From Saccharomonospora glauca K62 (GTDB lineage: Bacteria > Actinomycetota > Actinomycetes > Mycobacteriales > Pseudonocardiaceae): 64,000 bases of DNA. Made by a program: the position numbers and the translations under genes. The notes beneath the pieces are model-generated. The model saw only the letters and a program-made list of their open reading frames with translations, was not told where the DNA came from and ran no database searches. The stretch is from assembly GCF_000243395.2 (NCBI RefSeq), contig NZ_CM001484.1, forward strand, positions 1,289,568-1,353,567. The letters are read 5' to 3'. How positions within the stretch are numbered: position 1 is the stretch's first letter; each line of letters opens with the position of its first letter. Positions 56,910-64,000 of this stretch are shown here, piece by piece.

Positions 56910-57521
56910 TCACGCTCGGCGATAGGTGAGCAGGTATCGCCAGAAGGGCAGGACGCGCACTCGGCTGCCCGGCAACAGGCGGGCGGCTTCGCGGCGCACG
57001 TCGTTCAAGGTCATGTCCCAGTCCCTGATCGGGGCCCGTGGTACGGGGTCGGCGCCGCCACCCAGCCGTTCGGCCGCCGCCACCACCGCCTTCGCCAGCA
57101 GGTTCGTGGGGACGGAACCCAGCCAGACGGCGTGGTCGCGCACGGTGCTGGGATCGGCCAAGCCCAGCACCGCGAGCACCCCGCCGGGGGCGAGCGCGTC
57201 CCGCAACCTCGTCACGGTCTGGAACGGCACGTGGTGCAGTGACGCCACACACGTGACGACGTCGTAGCGGGACGACGACAACGGGTACGTGGTGATGTCG
57301 GCGTGTCGGTAGGTGATGGCGCCCGGCCCCGGCGAGCCGAGTGCCTTCGCCACCTCCAGTACCTCGGCGGCGGGGTCGAGCGCGTCGACCTCCAGGCCGC
57401 GAGCCGCGAGCCTGCGGGCGAGTCTGCCCGTGCCGCACCCCACGTCCAGCGCGCGCCGGGCGCCTGCGGGCACGAGCCGAAGTAACAACGGGTGGTAGAA
57501 GTCGTTGTGGTCGAAGGGCAC
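56910..57521 (-). CDS. SAM-dependent class I methyltransferase
   Basis: A 203-residue methyltransferase. SAM motif I is ALDVGCGTGRLARRLAARG near residue 25, followed by an Asp after motif I (EVDALDP) and a motif near residue 92 (YDVVTCVASLHHVP). It is of the methyltransf_11 type; the substrate is unknown. The GTG at 57521 lies 6 nt after a TACGGT -10 box on the minus strand, so the transcript is probably leaderless and the longer start at 57563 is unlikely. It is divergent from folC. Confidence 0.82.
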   Translation of the reverse strand: MPFDHNDFYHPLLLRLVPAGARRALDVGCGTGRLARRLAARGLEVDALDPAAEVLEVAKALGSPGPGAITYRHADITTYPLSSSRYDVVTCVASLHHVPFQTVTRLRDALAPGGVLAVLGLADPSTVRDHAVWLGSVPTNLLAKAVVAAAERLGGGADPVPRAPIRDWDMTLNDVRREAARLLPGSRVRVLPFWRYLLTYRRA

Positions 57522-57527
57522 GCGGTC

Positions 57528-57533
57528 ACCGTA
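57528..57533 (-). promoter_or_regulatory. -10 box of a leaderless methyltransferase transcript
   Basis: TACGGT on the minus strand lies 6 nt before the GTG at 57521. Confidence 0.4.
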
Positions 57534-57545
57534 TCGGCGGCGACG

Positions 57546-57551
57546 TAGACT
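57546..57551 (+). promoter_or_regulatory. -10 box upstream of folC
   Basis: TAGACT gives a ~26-nt leader before the folC GTG. It is only 12 bp from the divergent methyltransferase -10 box. Confidence 0.4.
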
Positions 57552-57584
57552 CGAAGGCGTCACCGCTAGTTATGAGGAGAGTGC

Positions 57585-59063
57585 GTGCCTTCCGACGACC
57601 AGGAGTTTCCTCCCGAACTGTCGCAGGGGGAGAACTTCATCGCCGGTCCGTTGCCCGACGACGAGACCGATGCCGAACCGGTCGACGAAGCCGCGGTCGA
57701 AGCGCGGGCCCGCCGGGAGCTGTTGGCCGTGGAGGCCGAGCTCAACCGACGCTGGCCCGAGACCCGGATCGAGCCTTCGCTGACCCGGATCTCCACGCTC
57801 GCGAACCTGCTCGGTGATCCTCACCGCGCGTATCCGGTGATCCACGTCGCCGGGACCAACGGTAAGAGCTCCACGGCTCGCATGATCGAGGCGCTGCTCA
57901 CCCATCTGGGTCTGCGGGTGGGCCGGTACACGAGCCCGCACCTGCAACTGGTCACCGAACGCATCAGCATCGACGGCGCGCCGATCTCCGCCGAGAAGTA
58001 CGTCGACACCTATCGGGACATCGAGCCGTTCGTGTCGATGGTGGACAACGCGACGGGCGAGAACGAGCCGAAGATGAGCAAGTTCGAGGTGCTCACCGGC
58101 ATGGCGTTCGCCGCGTTCGCCGACGCCCCCGTCGAGGTCGCCGTGCTGGAGACCGGCCTGGGTGGCCGATGGGACGCCACCAACATCGCCGAGGCCCAGA
58201 TCTCCGTCGTCACTCCCATCGGGCTCGATCACACCGACTACCTCGGTGACGACCTGCGTTCGATTGCGGGCGAGAAGGCGGGAATCATCAAACCCGGCGG
58301 TATCGCCGTGCTGGCGCAGCAGAATCCCGACGTCGAACGAGTGCTGCTCGAACGTGCCGTCGAGGTGGACGCCACCGTGGCTCGCGAGGGAAGCGAGTTC
58401 GGGGTGCTCAGCCGTGACGTTGCCGTGGGCGGGCAGCTGCTCAACTTGCAGGGGCTCGGCGACGTGTACGACGAGATCTTCCTGCCCCTGCACGGCCTGC
58501 ACCAGGCCACCAACGCCGCGTTGGCCCTCGCCGCCGTCGAGGCGTTCTTCGGCGCGGGCAAGGAACGCAAGTTGATGGCGGACGCGGTGCGGGAGGCCTT
58601 CGCCTCCGTGGAGACGCCCGGCAGACTCGAACGGGTCAAGGCGGCCCCGACCGTGCTGCTCGACGCGGCGCACAACCCTCACGGTGCCGCGGCGCTGGCG
58701 AGCACCATCGACGAGGAGTTCGCCTTCCGCAAGCTCGTCGCCGTGGTCGGCGTCATGGCCGACAAGGACGCCACCGGCATCCTCGAAGCCCTCGAACCCG
58801 TGGTGTCCGAGATCGTCGTCACGCGGAACTCGTCGCCCCGTGCCATGCCGGTCGACGAGCTCGCCACGCTCGCCGTCTCCATCTTCGGTGAGGAACGGGT
58901 GACCGTGGAACCCGTTCTGGCGGATGCCATCGAGAGCGCGGTCGCTCTCGCGGACGAGACGGAGGACCCCGAGGAGCCGCTGTCCGGCGGCGGTGTGCTC
59001 ATCACGGGGTCGGTGGTCACGGCGGGGGAGGCCCGCACGTTGTTCGGCAAGGAGCCCTCATGA
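57585..59063 (+). CDS. folC: Folylpolyglutamate / dihydrofolate synthase
   Basis: A 492-residue bifunctional ligase adding Glu to dihydropteroate and tetrahydrofolate. The P-loop VAGTNGKSSTARM is near residue 89, with the Mur-ligase-type body (YTSPHLQLVTERISIDG near residue 111, GLDHTDYLG near residue 215). The N-terminal ~55 residues are an acidic extension. It overlaps the DUF4233 gene by 4 bp, the same pair as Rv2447c-Rv2446c. Confidence 0.95.
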   Translation: MPSDDQEFPPELSQGENFIAGPLPDDETDAEPVDEAAVEARARRELLAVEAELNRRWPETRIEPSLTRISTLANLLGDPHRAYPVIHVAGTNGKSSTARMIEALLTHLGLRVGRYTSPHLQLVTERISIDGAPISAEKYVDTYRDIEPFVSMVDNATGENEPKMSKFEVLTGMAFAAFADAPVEVAVLETGLGGRWDATNIAEAQISVVTPIGLDHTDYLGDDLRSIAGEKAGIIKPGGIAVLAQQNPDVERVLLERAVEVDATVAREGSEFGVLSRDVAVGGQLLNLQGLGDVYDEIFLPLHGLHQATNAALALAAVEAFFGAGKERKLMADAVREAFASVETPGRLERVKAAPTVLLDAAHNPHGAAALASTIDEEFAFRKLVAVVGVMADKDATGILEALEPVVSEIVVTRNSSPRAMPVDELATLAVSIFGEERVTVEPVLADAIESAVALADETEDPEEPLSGGGVLITGSVVTAGEARTLFGKEPS

Positions 59064-59503
59064 GTGAGTCAGCCTCGTCCGGAGCGCGGGCGGCTTCGCG
59101 GACACCGGCACCCCCCGCGAAGGACCCGATGAAGGGGTTCCGCGGCGTGCAGGCCGGGACATTGGTGTTGGAGGCCATCGTCGTCGGCCTCGCCCTGCCC
59201 GTCGTCGCGCAGCTCGGTGACGGGCTGAGCAGCGTCCAGGGCTGGACGGTGGGCGGTATCGCCGTGGCGTTGCTCGCCTGCTGCGGGTTGCTGCGCTTTT
59301 CGTGGTCGATCTGGGTGATCCTCGCCCTCAACGTGGGGTTGGTCGCGTTCGTCGTCGCGCTGCCCTGGGTGACGGTGATCGGGGTGCTGTTCCTCGCCGT
59401 GTGGGGCTGGCTAATGTGGTTGCGGCACGACGTCGCACGCCGCATGGCGGAGGGACGACTGCCCAGTCAACAGGTCGATTCGCAGGGCGAGCAGTCCGGC
59501 TGA
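59060..59503 (+). CDS. DUF4233 membrane protein
   Basis: A 147-residue protein with four transmembrane helices (residues ~30-125) and a hydrophilic Ala/Pro-rich N-terminus. GFRGVQAGTLVLEAIVVGLA near residue 26 and VWGWLMWLRHDVARRMAEG near the end match the DUF4233 family, always next to folC. Function unknown. The ATG overlaps the folC stop. Confidence 0.85.
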   Translation: MSESASSGARAASRTPAPPAKDPMKGFRGVQAGTLVLEAIVVGLALPVVAQLGDGLSSVQGWTVGGIAVALLACCGLLRFSWSIWVILALNVGLVAFVVALPWVTVIGVLFLAVWGWLMWLRHDVARRMAEGRLPSQQVDSQGEQSG

Positions 59504-59538
59504 CCCCGCGCGTTGGAAGGTCCGCCCGCGCGGAGGTC

Positions 59539-59958
59539 TCAGCGCGCAGGCCGCCGCTTCCGCGCGATCCCGTGCCAGGTGGCCAGCAGCAGGGTCACCA
59601 CCAGGCCGAACCCGGAGAACAGCACGACCGCCGCGACGGCGTTCACCGGCGTGTCCGTGTGGCTTCCGGCGGCGTGACACCGCACCTCGACGGCCGAGCC
59701 GAACCGGAGCGTGGCGACACCGTCGCAGGCGTTCATGATCTCGACGAAGCTGAGCAGCCCCCCGAGCAGGCAGGCGAGCAGCGACGCGCACGCCCACACG
59801 ACGAGCAGGAGCACCGAACCTCGGCCGTTTCGTGCCCGCTCACGGGGCTCCGACGGCACCTCCGAGGGGTGAAGGGGCGGGGTGTCAGTGTGGAACACGC
59901 ACTCGTGCTCCTCGTCGCCGCCGTCAGCGGCGAATTCCGAACCCGTCGAAGAACTCAT
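59539..59958 (-). CDS. Two-helix membrane protein of a WXG-like operon
   Basis: A 139-residue protein with a charged ~45-residue N-terminus, two transmembrane helices (residues ~49-70 and ~106-128) and an outside loop containing two Cys. It overlaps the YbaB-like gene by 35 bp. It is the last gene of a five-gene minus-strand group. No family recognised; a role with the WXG-like proteins is inferred from context. Confidence 0.6.
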   Translation of the reverse strand: MSSSTGSEFAADGGDEEHECVFHTDTPPLHPSEVPSEPRERARNGRGSVLLLVVWACASLLACLLGGLLSFVEIMNACDGVATLRFGSAVEVRCHAAGSHTDTPVNAVAAVVLFSGFGLVVTLLLATWHGIARKRRPAR

Positions 59959-60340
59959 CGTCGCCGGGCCCTTCCCGCCGGGACCGGCGCTGTGACTGCT
60001 CCGGCTGGTCCGGGGACGATTTCGACTCCACCCGTGCTCGCAGGCCGGGGGTGTTCTCCAACTCGTTCGCCAGCGACGCGAGGTGGAAGTCGAGCAGGGT
60101 CGCGGCGTTCGCGGCGGCGTAGGCGCTGTTGATCTCCTCGGTCAGCCACTGCTCGTCGCCTTCCCGGACGGTGTTCGGTGCGATGTGCACGCGTTTCCGT
60201 CTGCCGAGCATGTCGACCCACACCGTGACCGCGCCCCTGCGGGACACTCCCTCGAACTCGCTGAACAAGGCTCGTTCGGGAGGCTCCCTGATCTTGCGCA
60301 GCCTGTCTTTCATCGCCCGGATCGCGTCCGGACCGGTCAT
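59924..60340 (-). CDS. YbaB/EbfC-like protein
   Basis: A 138-residue protein with a charged helix-rich N-terminus, a three-strand region (GVSRRGAVTVWVDMLGRRKRVHI near residues 31-53), then WLTEEINSAYAAANAATLLDFH as a second helix. The helix-strands-helix order resembles YbaB/EbfC nucleoid-associated proteins, which often lie beside ESX-type genes in Pseudonocardiales. GGAGG precedes the ATG. Confidence 0.6.
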   Translation of the reverse strand: MTGPDAIRAMKDRLRKIREPPERALFSEFEGVSRRGAVTVWVDMLGRRKRVHIAPNTVREGDEQWLTEEINSAYAAANAATLLDFHLASLANELENTPGLRARVESKSSPDQPEQSQRRSRREGPGDDEFFDGFGIRR

Positions 60341-60357
60341 CGTTCCTCCGGAGGGGT

Positions 60358-60696
60358 TCACGGGGTGGTCTCGTTCGCCGACGTCATGGTCTCGGTGGCC
60401 TGCCTCCCCGCCTCCGCGAGCGCCTCGATCTTCGCCTGGTTCAGGCTGTGGATGGTCCACCAGATCGACACCGCACCGACGATCACGCTCAGAATCCCGA
60501 TGACGATGCCGACCACGGCCCCGAGGCCCGTCCACCCGGCCGCGACCTCCACGACCACGGCGACGATCACGCCGATGATCGACAACGCGAGTCCGATCAG
60601 GCCGAGGATGTCGGCGACGCTGCGACCGAAAACCTGGTCCCAGGCATCGGCGACCTCTTCGAGTGCCCGGCCGACGTCCGCCGACGGTTTCCTCAT
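60358..60696 (-). CDS. Membrane protein of the WXG-like operon
   Basis: A 112-residue protein with two close transmembrane helices (residues ~30-52 and ~58-82) separated by GWTG. The N-terminus is helical and the C-terminus charged. Its ATG overlaps the stop of the WXG100-like gene by 4 bp. No family recognised. Confidence 0.6.
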   Translation of the reverse strand: MRKPSADVGRALEEVADAWDQVFGRSVADILGLIGLALSIIGVIVAVVVEVAAGWTGLGAVVGIVIGILSVIVGAVSIWWTIHSLNQAKIEALAEAGRQATETMTSANETTP

Positions 60697-61022
60697 GTCG
60701 TTGAGGCCTTTTTGATCTTCTCGATCCGCTGCGCGTAGGCGTTCTTTCCGTCGCCGGTCCACGACGACGATTCCCGCCTCGCCTCGTCGAGCTTGGTGAT
60801 GCACGCGTCGAATTTGGTGCCGACGAGATCCTTTCCCGCCTCGCCACCCGTTCCCCACACGTCCTTGGCCACCGTGCGCAGTCGATCGGTGTCGATGTCG
60901 CGGACGAGCCGGAGGGTGTTCTCGATCGAGGGAAGGTCCTCGCCGTGGTCCCGAAGGAACGAGTCCACCTTTCGGGCGTCCGTGAGGAGGTCCTCGTCGA
61001 TCAAGTCCTTAAGACCACCCAT
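60693..61022 (-). CDS. WXG100-like (ESX/T7SS-type) protein
   Basis: A 109-residue all-helical protein. SSSWTGDGKNAYAQRIEKIK near residues 85-104 carries a WxG-type turn (WTG) before the second helix, as in WXG100 and EspC-like partners of type VII secretion, but later in the sequence than is usual (near residue 40), so a standard ESAT-6 fold is not certain. GGGGGA precedes the ATG. Confidence 0.55.
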   Translation of the reverse strand: MGGLKDLIDEDLLTDARKVDSFLRDHGEDLPSIENTLRLVRDIDTDRLRTVAKDVWGTGGEAGKDLVGTKFDACITKLDEARRESSSWTGDGKNAYAQRIEKIKKASTT

Positions 61023-61034
61023 ACGTGTTCCCCC

Positions 61035-61400
61035 TCAGTTGTCGGGGTCGTACTTGCGAATCCACGCCTCCACCTCGTCCTCCGTCACCCGGTACTGGGC
61101 GCTCGCCTTGGCCACGCCCTCCGCGGTGTTGTCGATCGTCGCGTGGGCACGGTAGATGAACTGCTGCATGGCCTCGACGACTTCGGGATACTTCCGATCG
61201 ACGAATTCGGTCAGTTTGAGAACCGTTTCCTCAACGGTCTCCTCGACGTTCTCGTACGGACTCACCGACTGTGTCGTGAGAAATCCCTCCAGGGTGGCGT
61301 GCTCGTCGAAATCGGTGAGACCGAGTTCGTCGTTGGCTTGGCGAAGGATGTCGTCGAGTCGTTTGATCTCGTCCGGATCGGGGCCGTATCCGTCGGGCAC
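61035..61400 (-). CDS. Small helical protein heading the WXG-like operon
   Basis: A 121-residue acidic helical protein (RLDDILRQANDELGLTDFDE at the start, ENVEETVEETVLKLTEFVD in the middle). It has no Trp-X-Gly but ends with a helix containing YRVTEDEVEAWIRKY, resembling the YxxxD/E secretion signal of ESX substrates. GGGGA precedes the GTG. Possibly the WXG-like partner; unverified. Confidence 0.5.
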   Translation of the reverse strand: MPDGYGPDPDEIKRLDDILRQANDELGLTDFDEHATLEGFLTTQSVSPYENVEETVEETVLKLTEFVDRKYPEVVEAMQQFIYRAHATIDNTAEGVAKASAQYRVTEDEVEAWIRKYDPDN

Positions 61401-61527
61401 GGGCGTTCCCCAGTTCGATGAGGACCAGGAGGTCGGCGAGCGTTGGGGGGAATGGTCGCAGCGGTAAGAGGGGTGGAAAGGGCCAACTGGGTGGTGCCCG
61501 GTGGGCGGTGTGTCGCGGTCAGCCCGT

Positions 61528-61533
61528 TAGGCT
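61528..61533 (+). promoter_or_regulatory. -10 box upstream of ndk
   Basis: TAGGCT gives a leader of about 58 nt. Confidence 0.4.
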
Positions 61534-61597
61534 GCGCTATACCGGGGATCGAATTCGATCCATTTCCTTAAGCGATTAACCGAAGGAGTAACGCACC

Positions 61598-62008
61598 GTG
61601 AGTGAGCGCACGCTGGTCCTGGTCAAGCCCGACGGCGTCAAGCGCGGTCTCGTCGGCGAGGTCATCTCCCGGATCGAGCGCAAGGGACTGCGCCTGGTGG
61701 CCATGGACCTGCGCACCGCCGAGCGCTCGGTGGCCGAGGAGCACTACGCCGAGCACAAGGACAAGCCGTTCTACGGTGACCTGCTCGACTTCATCACGTC
61801 GGGGCCGCTCGTGGCCATCGCGGTCGAGGGTCCGCGTGCCATCACCGCGTTCCGCCAACTGGCAGGGGGCACCGACCCCGTCGAGAAGGCGACGCCGGGC
61901 ACCATTCGCGGCGACTTCGCGTTGGAGACGCAGTACAACCTCGTGCACGGCTCCGACTCGCCCGAGTCGGCCGAGCGCGAGCTGAAGATCTGGTTCCCCA
62001 ACCTGTGA
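61598..62008 (+). CDS. ndk: Nucleoside-diphosphate kinase
   Basis: Transfers phosphate between NTPs and NDPs. The 136-residue product has the full fold: [19 protein letters not shown] at the start and the active-site His117 in [15 protein letters not shown]. The GTG has AAGGAG 9 nt upstream. It follows folC-DUF4233 in mycobacteria as well, but a WXG-like operon intervenes here. Confidence 0.97.
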   Translation: MSERTLVLVKPDGVKRGLVGEVISRIERKGLRLVAMDLRTAERSVAEEHYAEHKDKPFYGDLLDFITSGPLVAIAVEGPRAITAFRQLAGGTDPVEKATPGTIRGDFALETQYNLVHGSDSPESAERELKIWFPNL

Positions 62009-62019
62009 AGGCGTGAATT

Positions 62020-62060
62020 TCGAGGGTGACCGGGCAGCGTCGGCGACCCGGTCACCTCGA
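62020..62060. terminator. Terminator between ndk and DapA-family gene
   Basis: GGTGACCGGG at 62025-62034 pairs with CCCGGTCACC at 62047-62056, extended by TCGA/TCGA around one bulge. It lies between convergent genes. Confidence 0.75.
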
Positions 62061-62066
62061 CGTTCG

Positions 62067-63002
62067 TCAGCTCGCCCGCACGGGGTCGAGCCCGGTCTCG
62101 GCGAGCACCGAGGCGATCGCCCGCATCTCGTCGTCGTTCAGCGGGCGCAACGGTGGGTTGGTGGTGGGGTGGGTGATGACGCCGCGCACCGCTAGCGCGG
62201 CCTTGAAGGCACCGAGCGCGCCCGCCGTGAATCCGACACGGGAGCGGTCGGCCACGGTGGTGATGCGGAACAGTCGGGCCAGGCGTTCCTGCTCGGCCGC
62301 GGCCGTGCGGTGGTCGCCTTCCCGCGCCGCCCGGTGAAGACGCACGTAGCCGTGGGGATCGACGTTGCCGAGGCCCGGCACGATGCCGGCGGCGCCCACC
62401 TGCATCGCGGTGTCGGCGAACAGCTCGGACCCGGTCAGGGCGGGAAGATCCGTTCTCCTCAGGATCTCGCGGAAACCGGCGAGATCGCCGCTGGAGTCCT
62501 TCAACGCCACCACCAGTCCCTCGTCGGCCAGTTCGGCCACGACGTCGGGCGTCAGGGAGACGTGGACGGCGCTGGGAATGTCGTACGCCACCACCGGTAC
62601 GTCCACGGCGGCGTGCACGTACCGGAAGTGGTCGACGATCTCCGCCGCGCCCGGTCGCACGTAGAACGGAGTGGTGACCACCACCGCGTCGACGCCCAGC
62701 TCGACGGCCCGTCGGGCGTGTTCGACGACCCTGTGGGTCCCCGTGTCGATCGCTCCGGCGAGCACCGGTACGGCGCCCGCAGCCGTGCCGACCACCACCT
62801 CCACCGCCGCTCGGTACCGAGCGGTGTCCAGCAGTGCGATCTCGCCGCTCGACCCACCGACGAAGAGACCGTCCACTCCGGCGTCGAGCTGGAAGGACAC
62901 GAGGCGTTCGAGGGAGGCGCGGTCCACGTCCCCGTGTTCGTCCAACGGCGTGACGAGCGGGGGGACGACTCCGTGCGGGGGTCGGGAGAAATCAAGAGCC
63001 AC
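62067..63002 (-). CDS. DapA/NanA-family aldolase
   Basis: A 311-residue (beta/alpha)8 Schiff-base aldolase. Tyr140 (VVAYDIPSA) and Lys168 (VVALKDSSGDL) are the catalytic pair, and GGSSGEIALLD near residue 50 is the substrate-binding loop. Specificity could be dihydrodipicolinate synthesis, sialate, or a sugar-acid lyase. The adjacent transporter, and the usual separate dapA locus of actinobacteria, favour catabolic use. AAAGGAAAG precedes the GTG at 63002, which overlaps the transporter gene by 11 bp. Confidence 0.82.
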   Translation of the reverse strand: MALDFSRPPHGVVPPLVTPLDEHGDVDRASLERLVSFQLDAGVDGLFVGGSSGEIALLDTARYRAAVEVVVGTAAGAVPVLAGAIDTGTHRVVEHARRAVELGVDAVVVTTPFYVRPGAAEIVDHFRYVHAAVDVPVVAYDIPSAVHVSLTPDVVAELADEGLVVALKDSSGDLAGFREILRRTDLPALTGSELFADTAMQVGAAGIVPGLGNVDPHGYVRLHRAAREGDHRTAAAEQERLARLFRITTVADRSRVGFTAGALGAFKAALAVRGVITHPTTNPPLRPLNDDEMRAIASVLAETGLDPVRAS

Positions 63003-64000
63003 TGCTTGCTTTCCTTTCCGGTGTGGACAGTGCGGGAGCGTCGGCGGGCACCCGCAGCGCACGGCCGAGCCGTGCGGGCAGGTCTAAACCGATGATGAGG
63101 GCAACCACGACGGTCAGCGACACGGAAAGCGTGGTGAGCGCCGAACCCAGGCTGCCGAACTCCTCGGCGATGGCCGCGCCCGCGAGCGGGGCCACGGCCC
63201 CGCCGAGCGCGCCGACGTTGTAGGAGAAGCCCAGGCTCGCCGCGCGCAACCGGGTGGGGAAGTGGTCGCCGATGAACTTCGGCAGCAGTCCCGAGATTCC
63301 CTGGCTGGTGGCCTGCATGGCGAACAGGAGCACCCACAGCAGCACGACGTTGCCCGCGGGCAGGGCGAACACGGGGAACACGAACGCCAGGGAGGCGAAG
63401 AGGCCGAGTACGTAGGCGCGGCGGGTGCCGAGCTTGTCGCCGACCACGCCCGCCAGGCAGGACCCGGCCGCGTAGCCGAGGCCGGCCCACGTCAGCGCGG
63501 TGGAGACCGCTCCCGCGTCGTAGCCGAGCTCGGTCTTGAGGTAGGTCGGCAGCAGTGACTGGATGGGCCACGAGTACAGGAACGCGCAGAACACCGTGAA
63601 CGTGATCGCGAGCATCACCGGCCACGAGCGGCCCGCGAGTTGCACGGCGAACGCCGTGAGACACAGCACCGAGAGCGCGACCAGATACGGGGTGGCGTCT
63701 CCCCCGGTCCGACTGAAGATCAGCACCAGCGCGCCCGACAGCACCGCGGCCAGCGCGATGTTGACGACGCTTCTCCTCGGGGCGAACAACACCGAGGACG
63801 TGGTGGTCTCGTCATGTCGTCCGCCGACCCGCTCCCGCCACTCGGCGGCCTCGGGCAGGGAGCGGCGCAGGTAGATCGTGAGAGCGATCGGCACGATGCC
63901 CGCGTAGAAGAGCCAGCGCCATCCCGCCGCGGGCACGACGACCTCGTAGGCGAGGGCGGCGAGCACGGTGCCGATCGGGTAGGCCGACAGCAGGAATCCG
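62992..64000 (-). CDS. MFS transporter, C-terminal part, runs off the right edge
   Basis: About 336 residues are visible; the start lies beyond the window. It opens with GFLLSAYPIGTVLAALA, an internal helix, so at least the first ~120 residues are missing. Sequence such as RWLFYAGIVPIALTIYLRRS and GLGYAAGSCLAGVVGDKLGTRRAY is MFS family, with the motif A-like loop near the middle. It precedes the aldolase in the same direction and probably imports its substrate. Confidence 0.85.
   Translation of the reverse strand, partial: GFLLSAYPIGTVLAALAYEVVVPAAGWRWLFYAGIVPIALTIYLRRSLPEAAEWRERVGGRHDETTTSSVLFAPRRSVVNIALAAVLSGALVLIFSRTGGDATPYLVALSVLCLTAFAVQLAGRSWPVMLAITFTVFCAFLYSWPIQSLLPTYLKTELGYDAGAVSTALTWAGLGYAAGSCLAGVVGDKLGTRRAYVLGLFASLAFVFPVFALPAGNVVLLWVLLFAMQATSQGISGLLPKFIGDHFPTRLRAASLGFSYNVGALGGAVAPLAGAAIAEEFGSLGSALTTLSVSLTVVVALIIGLDLPARLGRALRVPADAPALSTPERKASSGS

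Overview
The window is a high-GC actinobacterial chromosome segment, most likely from a Pseudonocardiales actinomycete (Saccharomonospora/Amycolatopsis type). This rests on heavy GTG/TTG start use, actinobacterial-only families (NAD-GDH of the 180-kDa type, group II truncated haemoglobin GlbO, CtaJ-like and DUF5130 proteins, a mycothiol-linked DsbA-fold protein) and a gene order that follows the Mycobacterium tuberculosis Rv2476c-Rv2445c block. The genus is an inference.

Layout. 0-20 kb: a TPR-like protein, NAD-glutamate dehydrogenase, a hotdog thioesterase and its partner, a DUF305 lipoprotein, a secreted LVIVD-repeat protein, glbO, an MscS channel, an HNH endonuclease, a strange 101-residue hexapeptide-repeat protein, a ctaJ-like gene with a DUF5130 gene, pepN, a DsbA-fold protein, an MBL hydrolase, rpiB and nei. 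20-35 kb interrupts the conserved order between nei and tig. It holds a Gly/Asp-tailed membrane protein, an NlpC/P60 hydrolase behind two tandem CRP-type sites, tRNA-Gly and tRNA-Pro, an accessory stretch (zinc-ribbon-like protein, GntR regulator, tRNA-like remnant, a decayed graspetide cluster), then a LytS/LytTR two-component system in line with two ActP-type symporters, and nhaA. 35-46 kb: the proteostasis block tig-clpP1-clpP2-clpX, a MEDS/ATPase regulator, an esterase, fdhD, a GPP34 protein and valS. 46-57 kb: an SGNH lipase and a sugar operon (ABC importer, TIM-barrel isomerase/epimerase, giant secreted ThuA-dehydrogenase fusion). 57-64 kb: a methyltransferase, folC, a DUF4233 gene, a small WXG100-like/YbaB-like operon, ndk, a DapA-family aldolase and a partial MFS transporter.

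The main discoveries are two. First, at 24.3-26.9 kb there is a ribosomal peptide (graspetide) cluster caught in decay: the precursor gene is intact, the XRE regulator carries an apparent 11-nt frameshifting deletion next to its helix-turn-helix, the ATP-grasp maturase is fused by a deletion to the last ~50 codons of a PIMT-like methyltransferase in another frame, and a zinc-ribbon paralogue has lost its start and cysteines. Second, at 13.1-13.4 kb a minus-strand gene with a strong ribosome binding site encodes a 17-residue leader followed by 14 near-perfect GTRVTx hexapeptides. Its Arg codon changes are silent on the minus strand but would be Arg-to-Leu on the plus strand.

A recurring theme is TANNNT-type -10 boxes 6-8 nt before start codons (ctaJ-like, rpiB, a membrane gene, GPP34, valS, the sugar operon and the methyltransferase). 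This suggests many leaderless transcripts and was used to choose several starts.
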